From Holacanthus passer (taxonomy: Eukaryota; Chordata; Actinopteri; Pomacanthidae), in assembly GCA_025331565.1 (NCBI GenBank), contig JAFREQ010000009.1, positions 3,709,501 to 3,773,500 of the forward strand: a stretch of DNA of 64,000 nucleotides. The letters run 5' to 3'. The notes beneath the pieces were generated by a model, which saw only the letters and a program-made list of their open reading frames with translations, made no database searches and had not been told where the DNA came from. A program made the translations under genes and the position numbers. Shown here in pieces: positions 24,985-37,700 of the stretch; position 1 is the first letter of the stretch; every line of letters begins with the position of its first letter.

Positions 24985-24993
24985 GACAACAAG

Positions 24994-25590
24994 TTGAGCT
25001 TCCAATCAAATGCAGATCCAATTCCCAAAAAGGCGCAACAACTTCTATACTTCTCGAGAAAAAAAATCTTCGAACATGTGCACTACAATGATGAATGTTT
25101 TATAGACGTTTCATCAAGTCTGCCTTTTTTTATTGTGGCATTTGGAAACCTCAATCTAGGCAATAAGAATAGATTTGTCCAGCTTGTCAAAGTGGCCAGT
25201 GAAGTTATTGGGGTGAGTCAGCTGCAGCTCTCTGACACCTACTATAGGCAGGTCCTAAGGCAGGCCCAGACCGTCCTGATCAGCCTCTGCAGAGGAAGTC
25301 TGAGCTCCTACCTTCAGGTCGTAGATGCAGAGTTCCTGCACAGTCTCTTTTGTCTGCACAACAATTAGTAGCCTGAATATGCACATATGATCTCTGCAGC
25401 TAAACACTTTATGTATTCAGCATTGAGCTGTTTTCTTCATTTAAAGTGATCTTGTATTTGTACTGTTTCGTCACTGTGACTGCTGCATTATGTGACAATG
25501 TTTTTAGATGAATGTGTCTTTTTTGTTTACCTGACTGCAAACCTAATTTCCCCTGTTGGGATAATAAAGTTTGACTTGACTTGAGTGAGT
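24994..25590 (+). mobile_element. 5'-truncated LINE: ORF2 C-terminus and 3' end
   Basis: An open frame (24994-25368, 124 codons) contains KKAQQLLYFSRKK, FGNLNLGNKNRF, VQLVKVASEVIGV and LSDTYYRQVLRQAQ in order. This matches the conserved post-RT region of fish CR1/L2-type LINE ORF2 (KKxQQRLYFLRKL, WFGNLS, NRLxxLVKxASxIIG). The usual HPLHxEF/LPSGRRYR ending is not recognisable. A 3' UTR follows, ending CCCCTGTTGGGATAATAAAG with a (TTGAC)n tail near 25570-25584. There is no promoter or endonuclease, so it is a dead copy. The frame is surprisingly open for an old insertion. Confidence 0.75.
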
Positions 25591-25732
25591 TTCAGTTCAC
25601 ACCAGTTTTCTATTGATCTCCTCTGAAGCAAATGCTATTATAATGAGAAGAAGCCAGTGCTGTATAATCACTTTTTTGGGTTGATGGTCTTTGGTGTGCC
25701 TGGGTCACAGCAACAGCACTGGCAGTGTGATT

Positions 25733-25753
25733 GAAGAAGAAGAAGAAGAAGAA
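25733..25753. repeat. (GAA)n microsatellite
   Basis: About seven GAA units. Confidence 0.9.
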
Positions 25754-25922
25754 ATAACACTCGTCAGCTGTCTCTATTGTTGTCTGACAGAGGTGAGACA
25801 AAGGGCAACTGAAAATGCAGTTTGAGTGTGTGAAATATGATGTCGATCAAAACTAAGCTACAATAAAGTGAAGACAACAAACCAGACTGTAACACTTCCT
25901 GTCTGTAACACATGAAAGTGTA

Positions 25923-25924
<2 letters not shown>

Positions 25925-25959
<35 letters not shown>
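25925..25959. repeat. (TG)n microsatellite
   Basis: About 17 TG units. A looser TG-rich stretch continues at 26020-26130 and a CA stretch at 26260-26290. Confidence 0.95.
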
Positions 25960-25962
<3 letters not shown>

Positions 25963-26989
25963 TGCTTAAATGTGAGATTGACATTGGTTTTAGACAAGAA
26001 TTTCCAGGTACTGCTGGGTCTGTGTGGGTGTGTGTGCATGAAACAGAGAAACAGTGTTTTGTCTTGGGAACATTGGCACAAGGGTATATGTGTGTGTGAG
26101 TGTGCGTGTGTGTTTGTGTGTGTGTTTAGCCCATCCCATTGTTCCTCGGGGTTGAGATTTTGCCAGCCAGTAACCCAACAAGGCTCTGACAGATCTAGGC
26201 TAACACTAATGGGGATAGGATGCATCATCCTCATCATCGCAGCCCTATACTACCAGTACCACACACACACAGACACACACACACACGCACTTCTTATCTC
26301 AGTGCCAAAATCCTGTGTGTCAGGATACAGAAAACAAGATTAACCCATGAAGATAATCATGAATTCACTTGCATCTGCCGCTCCATATGCACTACATGTT
26401 AGAGTACATTATTACAATATAGGCTACGCACTAAGTGAAACCCAACACATGAGAGAGAATCAGTTAACGACATAAAAATAAACTCATAAAAGTCATACAA
26501 AGTTATCCTTCAATAACCGCTGAAAAGTGGGACTAAATATTCTGTTGCAGCCTTCGGTGCAAACCCAAGGTTACAATTCCCTCGCTGAGCCAACAGAGTC
26601 AGGGAGGGATAATTGTGAAAGCTAGATATGGATTACAGCTTAAGTCCTCAAACTCGAGCTGAGGATCCCATAATGTTAAGGAAATTCTGGTTTATTGCAA
26701 CCTGGGTATTGTTTTCACAGCTTCAGTCTACATTGTTATCGGTAACAATATCACTGTACTCATGAAGCTTGTTTCCAAAATCTGGGAGTGCGACAACAGC
26801 TAAAAAGAAGTCTGACAGGCAGTTAGGTTTTAAACAAACCCCAAGGTCAGCCAAACTTATTTGGAAGACAAAACAAAGACAAAACAAAGATTATAAAGAT
26901 TATTACCAACATTTCTGAAATGCGCTCTGAGATTTAAATCAAGTGGTAGATAATCTGTCCAAACTGTGGCTTTTTTATTTGTGGCTCTA

Positions 26990-27375
26990 GGGCAATGGCA
27001 ATGTCTTTTCACTCAGTTGGCCACTCGCTCAGTCCTCCACTTTGGCCCAGACTAATATGTCAACACAATTATTGGCATAAAATTTGTACAGACATTTATG
27101 GTCTCCAGAGGATGAAGGCGACTGTCTATGGATTCACAGACTTTTCCTCTTGCACAATCATTCTGTTGACAATTTTGTTTTTCAGTGAAATAACTATTGG
27201 ATGGATTGCCATGAAATTTGGCACAGATATCTGCTGTGCCCAGAGGATGAATCCTAATAACTCTGATGGTCCCCAGACTTTTTATCTGGAGCCACAAGCA
27301 TGTCAAAGTCTTCACTTATACAGTGAAATATCTCAACATCCACAAAATGGATTGGCAAACATTTTGTGCATGAAA
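26990..27375 (+). repeat. teleost interspersed repeat with about 135-bp tandem monomers
   Basis: Unit 1 has TTGGCATAAAATTTGTACAG and CCAGAGGATGAAG. Unit 2 has ATTGCCATGAAATTTGGCAC and CCAGAGGATGAATCCTAATA. A partial unit 3 has AGTGAAATATCTCAACATCC. The words and their order match a very common fish repeat. The 187-codon plus ORF and the 87-codon minus ORF here are shadows of the repeat. Confidence 0.75.
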
Positions 27376-27725
27376 AAAAAAATTCTGCCTAAAGCTCAGA
27401 GAGCATCTCTGATGCTCTGGTGTCATCTAGTCGAACAACCTGTAGAACATTCACGTGAAGAAGAGGCCAATTTTATGAATTTAAGCTTTAAGAGGTTTTG
27501 TGTTCTTGAGCGAACAAGTGGTGCTTTTATCCGATCAAGTGGTTACTGGCGTCAGTAATGTCAGTTTGTATAAGATTGTGGTGTACTGCATCAAGCAGTG
27601 GTACTCTTATACTGCAAGGAGTGTGTGAATGGGGCTGGGTGGATGCAAAAAGGCACTCTTCATCAATTATTTGACTCAGCGCGATAAAGAATAGCGTGGA
27701 TTTGAAACACTTGTCAAAGCAGTGA

Positions 27726-27965
27726 TTTTTTTTTTTTTTTTGCTGAGTGCTTCTCAGAAACTGAATTTCTTACTTCTTTCTGATAAAAGCAAAGAAAGAC
27801 AGGGTGGGAATAAAGAAAGGGCGAGTGAGTAAAAAAATGACATGGAAGAAAGATTGACAAAAACAAAGAGGGGAGGGGAGAAATAGATGAGAGAAATGAG
27901 TGGCGAAGTAAAAGTGAGAGGAGAGGGTGAAGAAACACAATGACGGAGAATGAGAGCTTAAGTAA
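27726..27965. repeat. poly-T and purine-rich low-complexity tract
   Basis: A T run (27727-27740) is followed by GA/AAAG-rich sequence on the plus strand. The S/F/L-rich minus ORFs are artefacts. Confidence 0.7.
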
Positions 27966-29099
27966 AATAATGAAAATCTGTGATAACCCAAGAGAGCTTG
28001 CATTGTAACAAACGACCAAAAGCATCTCAAACATCAAACTAAAAAGAATGCACTGACAGAAATAATTAGTCTTATATCTGGAAATTTAATGGCAAACCTA
28101 ATATAACAACAAAGCCGCCTATAAATTCACACAAAGGGAAAAGGAGAAATGGGACAACACTTTTCAGTGTCTGTGCGAAACTGTCTGCTGGGTGAAGTAA
28201 TCTTAAAATATGCATGGCAGAGTCCGCGCGAGACAGACACAGAGTGAAGCAAATCAGGCTCAAGTGTCGACAACAAGTGCCAATCAATCTTCTGCAGTTT
28301 AGCGAAATGACGTGTGCTTGTGTGAAAGTTTGTGTGGAGAACAGCAGAGAAGTTTCTGAGCTGTGTATGGCAGCACTGTGTAGATCAGCATCAGCATTGG
28401 AGAATTCAAAAGCTGCCATTATTCTGATGTAGAAGTCTGATGTCTCATTAAATTTGAAGACTCTGCTCCACATTTCAGGACACAATAACATGATTCACTC
28501 CTATTTATATTATTTCATCATCATTAAAGAACATCAGTATTGCTTTTTTTCTTTGCCTCTCTATTGTTTCTATACCTTTTCTTATGGGTTGTACACTTAA
28601 GTCTGCTCGCTTATTGTCGTCACTGTCTCTTTTATGTCCCTCTTTTATGTTTTCTTCTTCCTGAAAGCATATTGTAATTTCTGTTCTGAGACAGAAATAA
28701 GGTTTGTTTACTTGCTGGAATGTAGCAGATGATTTTGTACTAGTTGCTGCTACCTCCCTCCTTTAGTCTAAGGAGGCTGTTCCTCCTTGAGGAAGGATGC
28801 AAGCGCTCTGACTGTTAATAGCTCTGCATTAAGAAAATGCTGCATTAGTGTGTCTGTGTTGCTACAGGTCGTGGACAGGAGACAAAAACAGGTCCATGAA
28901 AACCTGTTGGAGTGATGCATCAGTAACTTCGGAGACTTATCAGGCAGCAAATAAAAACAAGTCTGGAAAGTAGTGATGAACGAATCAGAGGAATATGATG
29001 CTCATATTATAAGTAATCTTCCAGGCAAGTTTCTCTTCCATGTATTTCACCGGTCGACACAGTGCATTGTGTTGCAGTAGATTTGGAGTTGAATTCAAC
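27966..29099. other. intronic DNA, nothing recognised
   Basis: No exon, repeat family or RNA gene was recognised. Confidence 0.4.
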
Positions 29100-29426
29100 T
29101 TTTTTTTTTTTTTGTCAGATGAACCTACATGTATTTGCCACAGCCCTCTGCGTTGAATGTGGTCTCACTGTATGAATGAAGTTGCAGCTTATTTCAACTG
29201 AGCATACTGTCAGTCTTAACATGGCCTAATCGTAAAGCATGAGGAGATTCATGTTGGTGCAGTGACTACGACACGATTACCGTCATTTAATTCCTTCCAT
29301 GCAAACACTGTCAATTGTGTTTGTTGGAGCAGCCAGCCATGCCAGAAACATCACAGGTGGGAAATGAAACCAGGTCCCTACAGTGGTGGACGAGCGTAGA
29401 TGCTGTGTGATACCTCTGTGCCCACG
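29100..29426 (-). mobile_element. full-length tRNA-derived SINE
   Basis: On the minus strand it opens with GTGGGCACAGAGGTATCAC and a tRNA-like region ending GGACCTGGTTTCATTTCCCA (degenerate B box). A core follows with GGCATGGCTGGCTGCTCCAA and CAAACACAATTGACAGTG. It ends in a pure A14 tail (T run at 29100-29113 on plus). The unbroken tail suggests a fairly young insertion. I see no clear target duplication. Confidence 0.65.
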
Positions 29427-29430
29427 TGGA

Positions 29431-32400
29431 GCTCTTTTAAGCTAGCATTTGTCATTTCATCCAGAACCAATGTCACATTCACAACAGGTCCTATTCAGCA
29501 AAAAAAAAACATGATGACTGAGAGAAAAAAAACAAAAACAGATCCATGTCCTACTGGTAATTACACAAAGTGTTAGGCATGTTCATTTTTCCAGGCCTTG
29601 ATATATACCACTTGGCATCACAAACGGCATAAATGTTTCAACACATGCAGTGAATCCACTGATTTTGGCAGTTTGCAGTATTTAAAATGAAAATGATATT
29701 TATGCTCCCACAATTAGCACTGCTTCCAGAAATGCACAAAATGTGCTGCAGTTCATCCCCGCTCGACTAAAATGCTTTTCTGCTTATTTCAATATGACAC
29801 CAGCACAGCATTAAATCAGCATCAAAAGAAAGGGTTACTGTAATTTTGCCAGCTCAAGTGCTCTGCAGAGAGAAGATATGGTATATTATAGGTCCTCTGT
29901 GACTTTGCTACATTATGTGTCTTCTGTGACTGTGAGCTCTTTGACAGTTCGTCCAATTGGAGCTCTCTGGCCGCTGCCTGGTCGTTGACTTTTGCCTGAC
30001 AGAGAGAAATCTTGACAGTGAAAGACAAAGAGAGAGAGGGAGAGAGACGGAGAGCACAGGAAGCTGAGCTGTCAGATTTTGGCAACCCTTTATCCCTCCT
30101 ACACTCAACACGCACACGCATTCAAAACAGAAACACCCTTCCTTTTCCTCATTGCTCTACTGTAGTTCACACACACAAGCACACACTTATTTTGGCTTCA
30201 CCACACATCCTGACCATTATTATCAACAAAAAATCTACAATCCTTGCTGTTGCACTTTTATGTTTCCATTGGTACACGCATCTTTACAAAAACCTGGTGA
30301 CTGAGTGGCTCCCGGTCTATCTGTTCTATCAGCTTGTCTGTGTGCTTGACTGCTTCTCTGTCTCTCTGTCTGTCGGTCAGCTTACAGAAACCACAGTATA
30401 TGTGTCATTACTGTTTGTCAGTTAGCTTACAATGCATGCATGTCTGCCAACCTGTCTGCCTGTCCTCCTCTCTCTCTCTTTGTGCCAGTCTACATTCACA
30501 AGCTTGCCTGACTGTCTGAGCTGCATTCTGCCATCTAGCTGAAGGATGATCAGCGGGGAGTATTTTTTGAGGACATAAGGGCTGTTGTCTGTCACTGGGC
30601 ATGCACGCAGGTGACAGCCCAAAATAAAACTGTGGCATGAAGACACCGTGATATTTTCCACAAACAAGCAATTATGTGGAATAAATTGGAAGCTCATCAT
30701 CACTGACATTCATTTTCTTTTTAAATCAGAAATGAATTGAGATGAAAATGTTTTCCGTGACTCATCGTTGCTTTGTTTTTGTATGCAAGTTCAATCTGTA
30801 GCTCTGATATAGAAAGAGCATCTTATTTAGGCATAAAACAAATGTGATCACACTGGTATGTATGAGTGGGTTTGGTGGGCTTGAGGTTGCATGTGTGTGT
30901 TTGTTCAGCTGCATAGCTGTCTGTCACTAAAAACAGATACTCTGACAAAGACAGCTGTGCTGTCAACACACAGTCTTTTAATGTCTCAATAAAGATTTTT
31001 GTTGTTTGCTTCAGTGCTACAGGTGTGCTCCCTCCTCTATTATGTTGTGAGTGTTTCTGTCCATCTGTCTGTACCTCATCCACACTGTTGACGTTTGTAG
31101 CCACCTGACTCACTGCGACAGAGGAAAGGGACAGGTCAGAGGTTTATCTGAGCAGAATAACTGGTGCCAAATTGGCCTAAGCATTATGCTGACTTTAATT
31201 AATAGCTTTCTACTCATTATGATGCACTAATCAAACTAAATGTGATATATAACACAACTAATATGTTCTCCAACTACATTTTACAAACAAGAAGAGGATA
31301 GCATAATAAGGCAATTAAAGTATGGTGACTGTTGACCCCCAAAACGTTCAAAATGACATGATCTATTACAAACAGCATTTCTCAAACTAAGGCATGCTGC
31401 TGTGTATTCCTTTAGCCTGTTGGCTGACGGGCTATTATGAGTGTGTATATATGCAGTACAGACTATTAGCATTTGGAGTGGATTTAGTGCAACTGTGATT
31501 AATTTGCATGTAAGTGGTTGGCAGTGAGTATAATTACACCCTAAACCTTTGTATTTCTTTAAAAACTTCCACTGTGCTCTCACATGTTTTTTCAGGAGCC
31601 AAACTACTGAGGAGGTTTATTTAACCAAACACAGCTTACTTTCACAGTAAGTGAAGTGACGCTCCAAAATATTGTGCTATCACACTGCTCATTATAATTA
31701 TTTAACATTACGGGAGTGTAAACAATTTCCTTAAAAGTCCCATCATGCTTGTGTTTGAATTCCACTGTTAACTGTAAGAAAGGATAGAAAATCTCATTCA
31801 TCTCTCATCTCATCTCTTTCAATTCTCATCTCAAAATTTGCTTCTCTATGTTCTACAGCAGTTACTTTGATATTTTTACTTTTTCATTATCCCGCTTTCT
31901 CTTAACCTTTCTCAATTCCATCTGTTTTAGTTGTAATGTCCTACAATTTGAAACTACTGAGAAAACAATCTCACCTGCAGGTCCAACTAACCCAATCATA
32001 CCATCAAATAAAATCAAATGGAAAAATGGAAATCGACATTTCCATGGCAACCTGGCAAACTTCATCTGACGTGATCGTGTGACGGGATTGAATGCCAGAG
32101 GAGAGCTAAATTGAGCTTGAGCTGAGATTGTTTTGTCAATTCCCAAAATGTGTTGCAACCCACTAGAAACCTGGACTGAATTTGCTGTATTTACCTGTAA
32201 GTGCAGGAGGAGAGAGGAGCAGCAACCATTTTCCAATCAAGGGAAAGTGACTCTTACTCAAAAAACCCTGGCCCAGTTGCCTTTATAAGCTCCAGGTAGT
32301 AAAGAGACTATATTTCCACTTTCATCGTGCCTTTCCCACATATGATTAACATAATGAAGAGTCTGAAGCTCTTGACTTCTATTTGGAAACCTGGTGTTTA

Positions 32401-33889
32401 CAAATGATGTTATAGGTGTGTAACATTATGAGATAAAATAAGATTAGATAAGATTACATAAGATAAGGATATTTACTGGTTACAGAAAAAGCAATTAAAT
32501 AAAATACTCAAGTAATAAAAATGGGCAAAACGTAACTCAACTCTAGAGTAGCTGATCAACTTCTCACATCACTACAGCACAGTATGTTTGGTCAGGTCTT
32601 TTTGGATGATAAAATGTACCACTGCACAATAAAATGGGCCCTGAAATTCAATCTTTAATGGCTTTGGATTTTTCTTTTTGAATCAACAATATCAATCCAC
32701 TAAAATCAGCTGCTCTTATGTGTCAGTTTCTTAGAATTATTCAGCAAACACTGCAGCCAGTAGCTTTCCAAAAAAAAAAACTCTAATGTGCTAGTCAACA
32801 ACAAAAAGAAATCAATAGTTCAAAAAAACAACCATGTTTAATCTTCCCATGACCCTTTGAGCCCAAAGCCGTTCAGAAAAACAGCCTATAGGAGCCACAT
32901 ATGCACTGTGCATTGACGCTGAAAGGGGGGCACCACGAATCGGTATCCACATCCACAACAGTGCCCTGTAGCCATCGCGCAGTGACAGACATGGAACCTC
33001 AAAACGTCAGCCATTCACAAAAAGCCTGTCGACTACAACAAATAAGAGCTGTCAAACCCGAACACTAGAAACTGTCAATCACCTTGGGTATTTATAACAG
33101 AAATGAGCACAAGCAGATATGTGCACACATATGCAGGCCCACACAAACACACGCAGATACAGTCATATTCTCCAAAATATATTGAGAGAGGAGAAGGCTT
33201 TGGCTTATGACATATGAGAGATGACATGATGGAAAACCCTTCCTGTACAGTAAGGGGCCTCCCAAATACATACATGTAAAGGGGCCAACATGTCACTCAG
33301 CCTTTCCAATTTCTATGATTTGGAGGAAACTCTTGGGAATAAAAAGGCCCAGAACGTCCTGAATATCTCATCCCTCTTAACTTCTTCCTTTTTCAACGGG
33401 CCTTTTGGTAATGCTCTCATTCAATCTAAACTCTGAAAACCACAGGGAGTAAATAATAGCACAGAAGAGTGGAGTGTATGCTGCTACCCAAGAGGAGACA
33501 GTGGGAACTTTGACAACAATCAAAAGAAAAACAAGGCTGGCAAAACAATAAACAAACCGGGCTTTTGCTTTGTTTTGTGCGGAGACAGGAGCTAGGAGGT
33601 TCCAGGCCTGACAGGATGAATTCCTGAAAACACACCGGGATACACACACATAAGCATCACAAAACTATCCCACACACACTCACACACAGAAGGCTGCAAA
33701 TACCACAGACAATCGCACACAAACGGAAGGGTAAGCAACACACACATAGCGAAGAGTACGTACACATAAAAACACAAATTTGAACTTGTGTGTGCATATA
33801 GACTTTCAAAGTGGTTCCCATGAATAGATTATAAACTGGATGTTATTGAAGAATATTAATAATATATAAGTGTTTACATTTGTACTACT
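29431..33889. other. intronic DNA, no gene recognised
   Basis: It includes a GA-rich stretch at 30018-30060, CTGTCTGT-rich sequence at 30320-30530 and an ATAAGAT-type short repeat at 32430-32470. 32870-33060 is a more CpG-containing stretch I could not classify. Confidence 0.45.
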
Positions 33890-34140
33890 TTCACCAGTTT
33901 ATCCATTTAAGCTATTTCAACTGTTTATCCATCACTTTCAGCATTTTCAAATGTTTATGAATTAACCTGAATTATTTAAATTAGCCTACTTTTAGCTATT
34001 TCAACCACTTATCCATTCATTTTAGCCAACTAACGTTATTTCATCTTTTAGCTTTACACCCTATATACACTACTTTTGCTTACTATTTCAGCAGTGTATT
34101 CACAAGTTTAAGCTAACTATTTTAACTTTTCTGCTCTCAG
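33890..34140 (+). repeat. degenerate tandem repeat (AGCTATTTCAAC / TTATCCAT)
   Basis: The words AGCTATTTCAAC, GTTTATCCATCACTTT, TTAGCTATTTCAACCACTTA and TCCATTCATTTTAGCC recur at about 30-50 bp intervals for about 250 bp. The units are diverged. It resembles a fish tandem repeat remembered from other loci. Confidence 0.6.
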
Positions 34141-34589
34141 TTGCAACAAGTGATATTTATATACTATCAGTTTGATGGGCAGCTTCCTGATGATTGTAAA
34201 TTTACTATTTAATTAGCTGAGCTTTCTAGACACACACGTCTTCCTGATGATGCTATTCTGCCTCTCTGTCCCTCACACATCTTCTCTCCATGTCCCGTCG
34301 GCAAGATGCATCACCCTCTCTTGATGTATTCCTTTTCTTTATCTCCGTAACTTCGCCTCAGCTCCTGTCTCCCCTTGCATTAAGTGACGCCTTGTTATAA
34401 ACAGCCTATCAGTGAGCTGTCCAACCGTAGCTTGGCTGTGGACTGACATTTATTAAGACTCAGCTTTGCCTGCAGTCTCCCTGCCTCTCTCTGCATCCCC
34501 ACATGAATACAGAGGACCAATTAGAGAAGGAGCAGGGCATATGTCTACATGCTCGGAGAGGCAAGGCCACAAACACAAACACCCAAACA

Positions 34590-34725
34590 GATACGGCAGA
34601 CAGATGGAGGGATGGATGGAGGAGGAGGAGAAGGAGACAGAGGGAGAAAGAGGACAGGACAGGAGATGAGAGGAAAAGGGAGAGATGAGAGGAGCGGAGA
34701 AGAAATGAAGGAGAGGAAAGGAGAG
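34590..34725. repeat. GA-rich low-complexity tract
   Basis: GGAGGAGGAGAAGG/GAGAGGA words throughout. The three overlapping plus ORFs are translations of it. Confidence 0.8.
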
Positions 34726-37700
34726 GGTTTAAATTTATCTTACAAGTAGTTAAGCTATTGAACAGAATCTGCTTTGAGGAACATTCAATTAACAGTGAAC
34801 TTTTATTGAAATGGGAAAACTACCTACTATGTTAAATGGGTGCTGTAACAAAAGCAGAAGACAATAACTGTGTTGTGAATAAAGGAGACATAAAACACTC
34901 ACTTGGTAAACACACCGCACTTGTATTCAAGACATTAAACACGCAAGGACACCATGCACAGTCAAACTGTACAGCAAACTCTCATTCAACAATGATGAGG
35001 CTTGGCATTTATGAACAGTAGGAGGCAGCTACTGGGGCTAAACAAATAACATCCTCAGTGGTGGGCTAAATAGGACGACGGCTATTTTGCCTATTGGTTT
35101 TGTCTCACATGGACGAAGCCACCTATGTCCTGTCTGTGTGTGTGTGTGGGGGTGTGTGCGCGAGCTTGTTCATTATTTGTTTTTGTGTGCGTGTATTGTC
35201 CATCCACCTCCCCAATTAGAATCCACCACATCCTGTGTTGTGGAATAAGGACAATGGGAACAAGACTAGGCTTCCACCAGAGCGTACAGCTCACACATCC
35301 GCCTCTTGAATCTTCACATGCCATGCAGCAAGACACAATACAACACGACTAACAATTATTGATGATGATGATCTAGCTGTGGGGGATATGTTCATGTATT
35401 AATCACTGGGAAGAGACAGGAGACACAGAAAGAAAGACAGAAGCCCCTAAATGACCTGGAATCTGGAACATTGCTGCATTCCTCAGTCTGTTATAGCAAT
35501 TCATTTTTATGTTTCATACATGGGCCACCATTCAGGAAAAGATCCATGTTGACTGAAACAGAGCTGTTATTAATAGAGCGACAATGCTTGCATGGTATGT
35601 GGAATCTGGTACGCAAGACTATGGGAAGGAAACACAGGAAGTTTATTGCATGTACAAGGTGAGTGACTGTTCACCAAAACATGCCACTCAGCTGTCACGT
35701 TATCTCACCCTCAGCAAAGGAAGGAATTCTCTACTATCGGCATCCAAGCAAGTTCCAACCATTTTTACAAAAGTAACATGGGTAATGTAAATTGCAAAAG
35801 CCTTCCTTCAGAGTCAAATCTTATGTTTCGAAAATGTTTCCATGATCAAGGCACAGCATTTCCTTTCTGACATCGTTGCAGCACACCTTCACATAACTTA
35901 AACCTGACTAGTGATTGAATCAACCAGAGAAAAATCAACTGTGAGGGTGTGCAAGACCTTTGGTAAGAGTAATGCTCCTCAATCAGCACTTCATCAGGCT
36001 CATTAAAAGGTACAATGTGTATAAATACATGAAAACCAAATTGTATGTACTAATTAGTGACAGCAAACTTGTGTAAAACAGGTTTCATTCAGACGATCAA
36101 TAATAGTCAATTCAAATGTCAAAAACTACACAAAAAATACACTGGAACAGCTTGCACACAGGAGAAAATTAAGGTTTATCAACACATAAATAATAATAAA
36201 TGAAAGCAATTAAGAATGATAGTAATTATTTAAAAACAAATGATGTAATTACGTAAAACAGGCCTCTTTCACAGGAGACATTTCAACGTGTCATAGCAGG
36301 AAAACACAGGTGTGACTGATGACATTAATGATAATTTCATCTAATTAAAGCACAACATGAGGGCCCTGAAACTGAGAAACCCACATTTAATGCAGCCATA
36401 ATTAACGTCATTAGTTAGACCTGCACATTTCCGATTATGTGATGTCAAATGGCGTTGTCATTAGGCAAGGGGATAGAGAGGGACACACAGACAAAGAGGA
36501 AGAGACAGACAGACAGACAGGCAGCGTCAGTGAATCTGAGAGAGCAGACTGGCCTCTGCTGGGGGTCGTTTGTCAGGTCATTAGGTTCCCCAGTTAATGA
36601 AATAATAGAATAATAAAGAATCTGTCTGTACTGTCCAACACAGAGAGTGGTTGTTTCAGTGTGGAGTGTCCTCTTTCACCCACCACTTCCCACCCTACAC
36701 ACAAATGAATACACCCACTCACACACACAGTTGACAGTCTCTAGGTGGGTAAGGGTGGGATTTTCACACGCCTCGCTCCCCAGAGCCCATTCAGTACAGT
36801 ACACAGCATGGCAGCAGGACATACACACAAAGCCCGGGTTTGTCTGCACCCAGTGGGCCACTCACTGAACTAGAATGACAGAAACACACTGAAGCAAGGA
36901 TGCAGATACTTGCACAGACTCACTACAGACATGCCTGAACACACACACACACGCACAAACACATTCAGAGCCTGAGAAACAGAGGCCTACAGAGATAACG
37001 TCTTTCACAAGGAGAACAAGCACATGGGTGAACAGCGTCACTATCTGATTAACTAACTTCTTAACTAACTGACTGACATATTAGAAGAACTAAATTACCA
37101 AGTATTAAGAGAACTTGACTACAATAAACTCTTTCTGTTAAGCTGAGGCACATAAGAGTACTTTGGGCTGGACTGGGGCGATACTCAGTTGCAAACAGAA
37201 CCATTACTGTCTAAATATTACTATTATCAACGTGCAATCAAGTTCTAGCAAAGTTAAAATGCTGTTTGAGGCAAGCTCAGCTGATCCACTTTGATGGCCC
37301 CTGCAGTGTCATAAAGGGATTTTTTAGGCATTTTTAGCAGTTAATTCATAAATAATAGCCAAGGCCACCACTCAGGGACTTCACAGAAATAAACATTTGA
37401 ATGCTCCTCACTGTTCTCTTAATAAAATATTCTGTCCTGCTTATTTTATTGAGGATAGCAGTAATAAAAACTCTTTCTCTCTCTCTCTTGAACATAGACG
37501 GTTTCTTTCAGTAGTGATAACACTGTGCTGAAAGGAAGGTAGACAGTGAATAAATGGTCAAGAGAGGAAATGAGTTACAATTAGTAATTAAATGTAGATA
37601 CTAAAAATAATTAATAAATATGATGAATTAATTATAATAATAAATCAATGAATACAAAGTAATTAATTTTTAAAGCATTGTGTGCTATATTTCTTCTTAA

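Noticed and set aside
25764..26343. Long ORFs on both strands around 26 kb
   Set aside because: They are translations of TG/CA microsatellites (HTHT and VCVC runs).
26995..27558. 187-codon plus-strand ORF
   Set aside because: It overlaps tandem monomers of a common fish repeat and has no protein-domain features.
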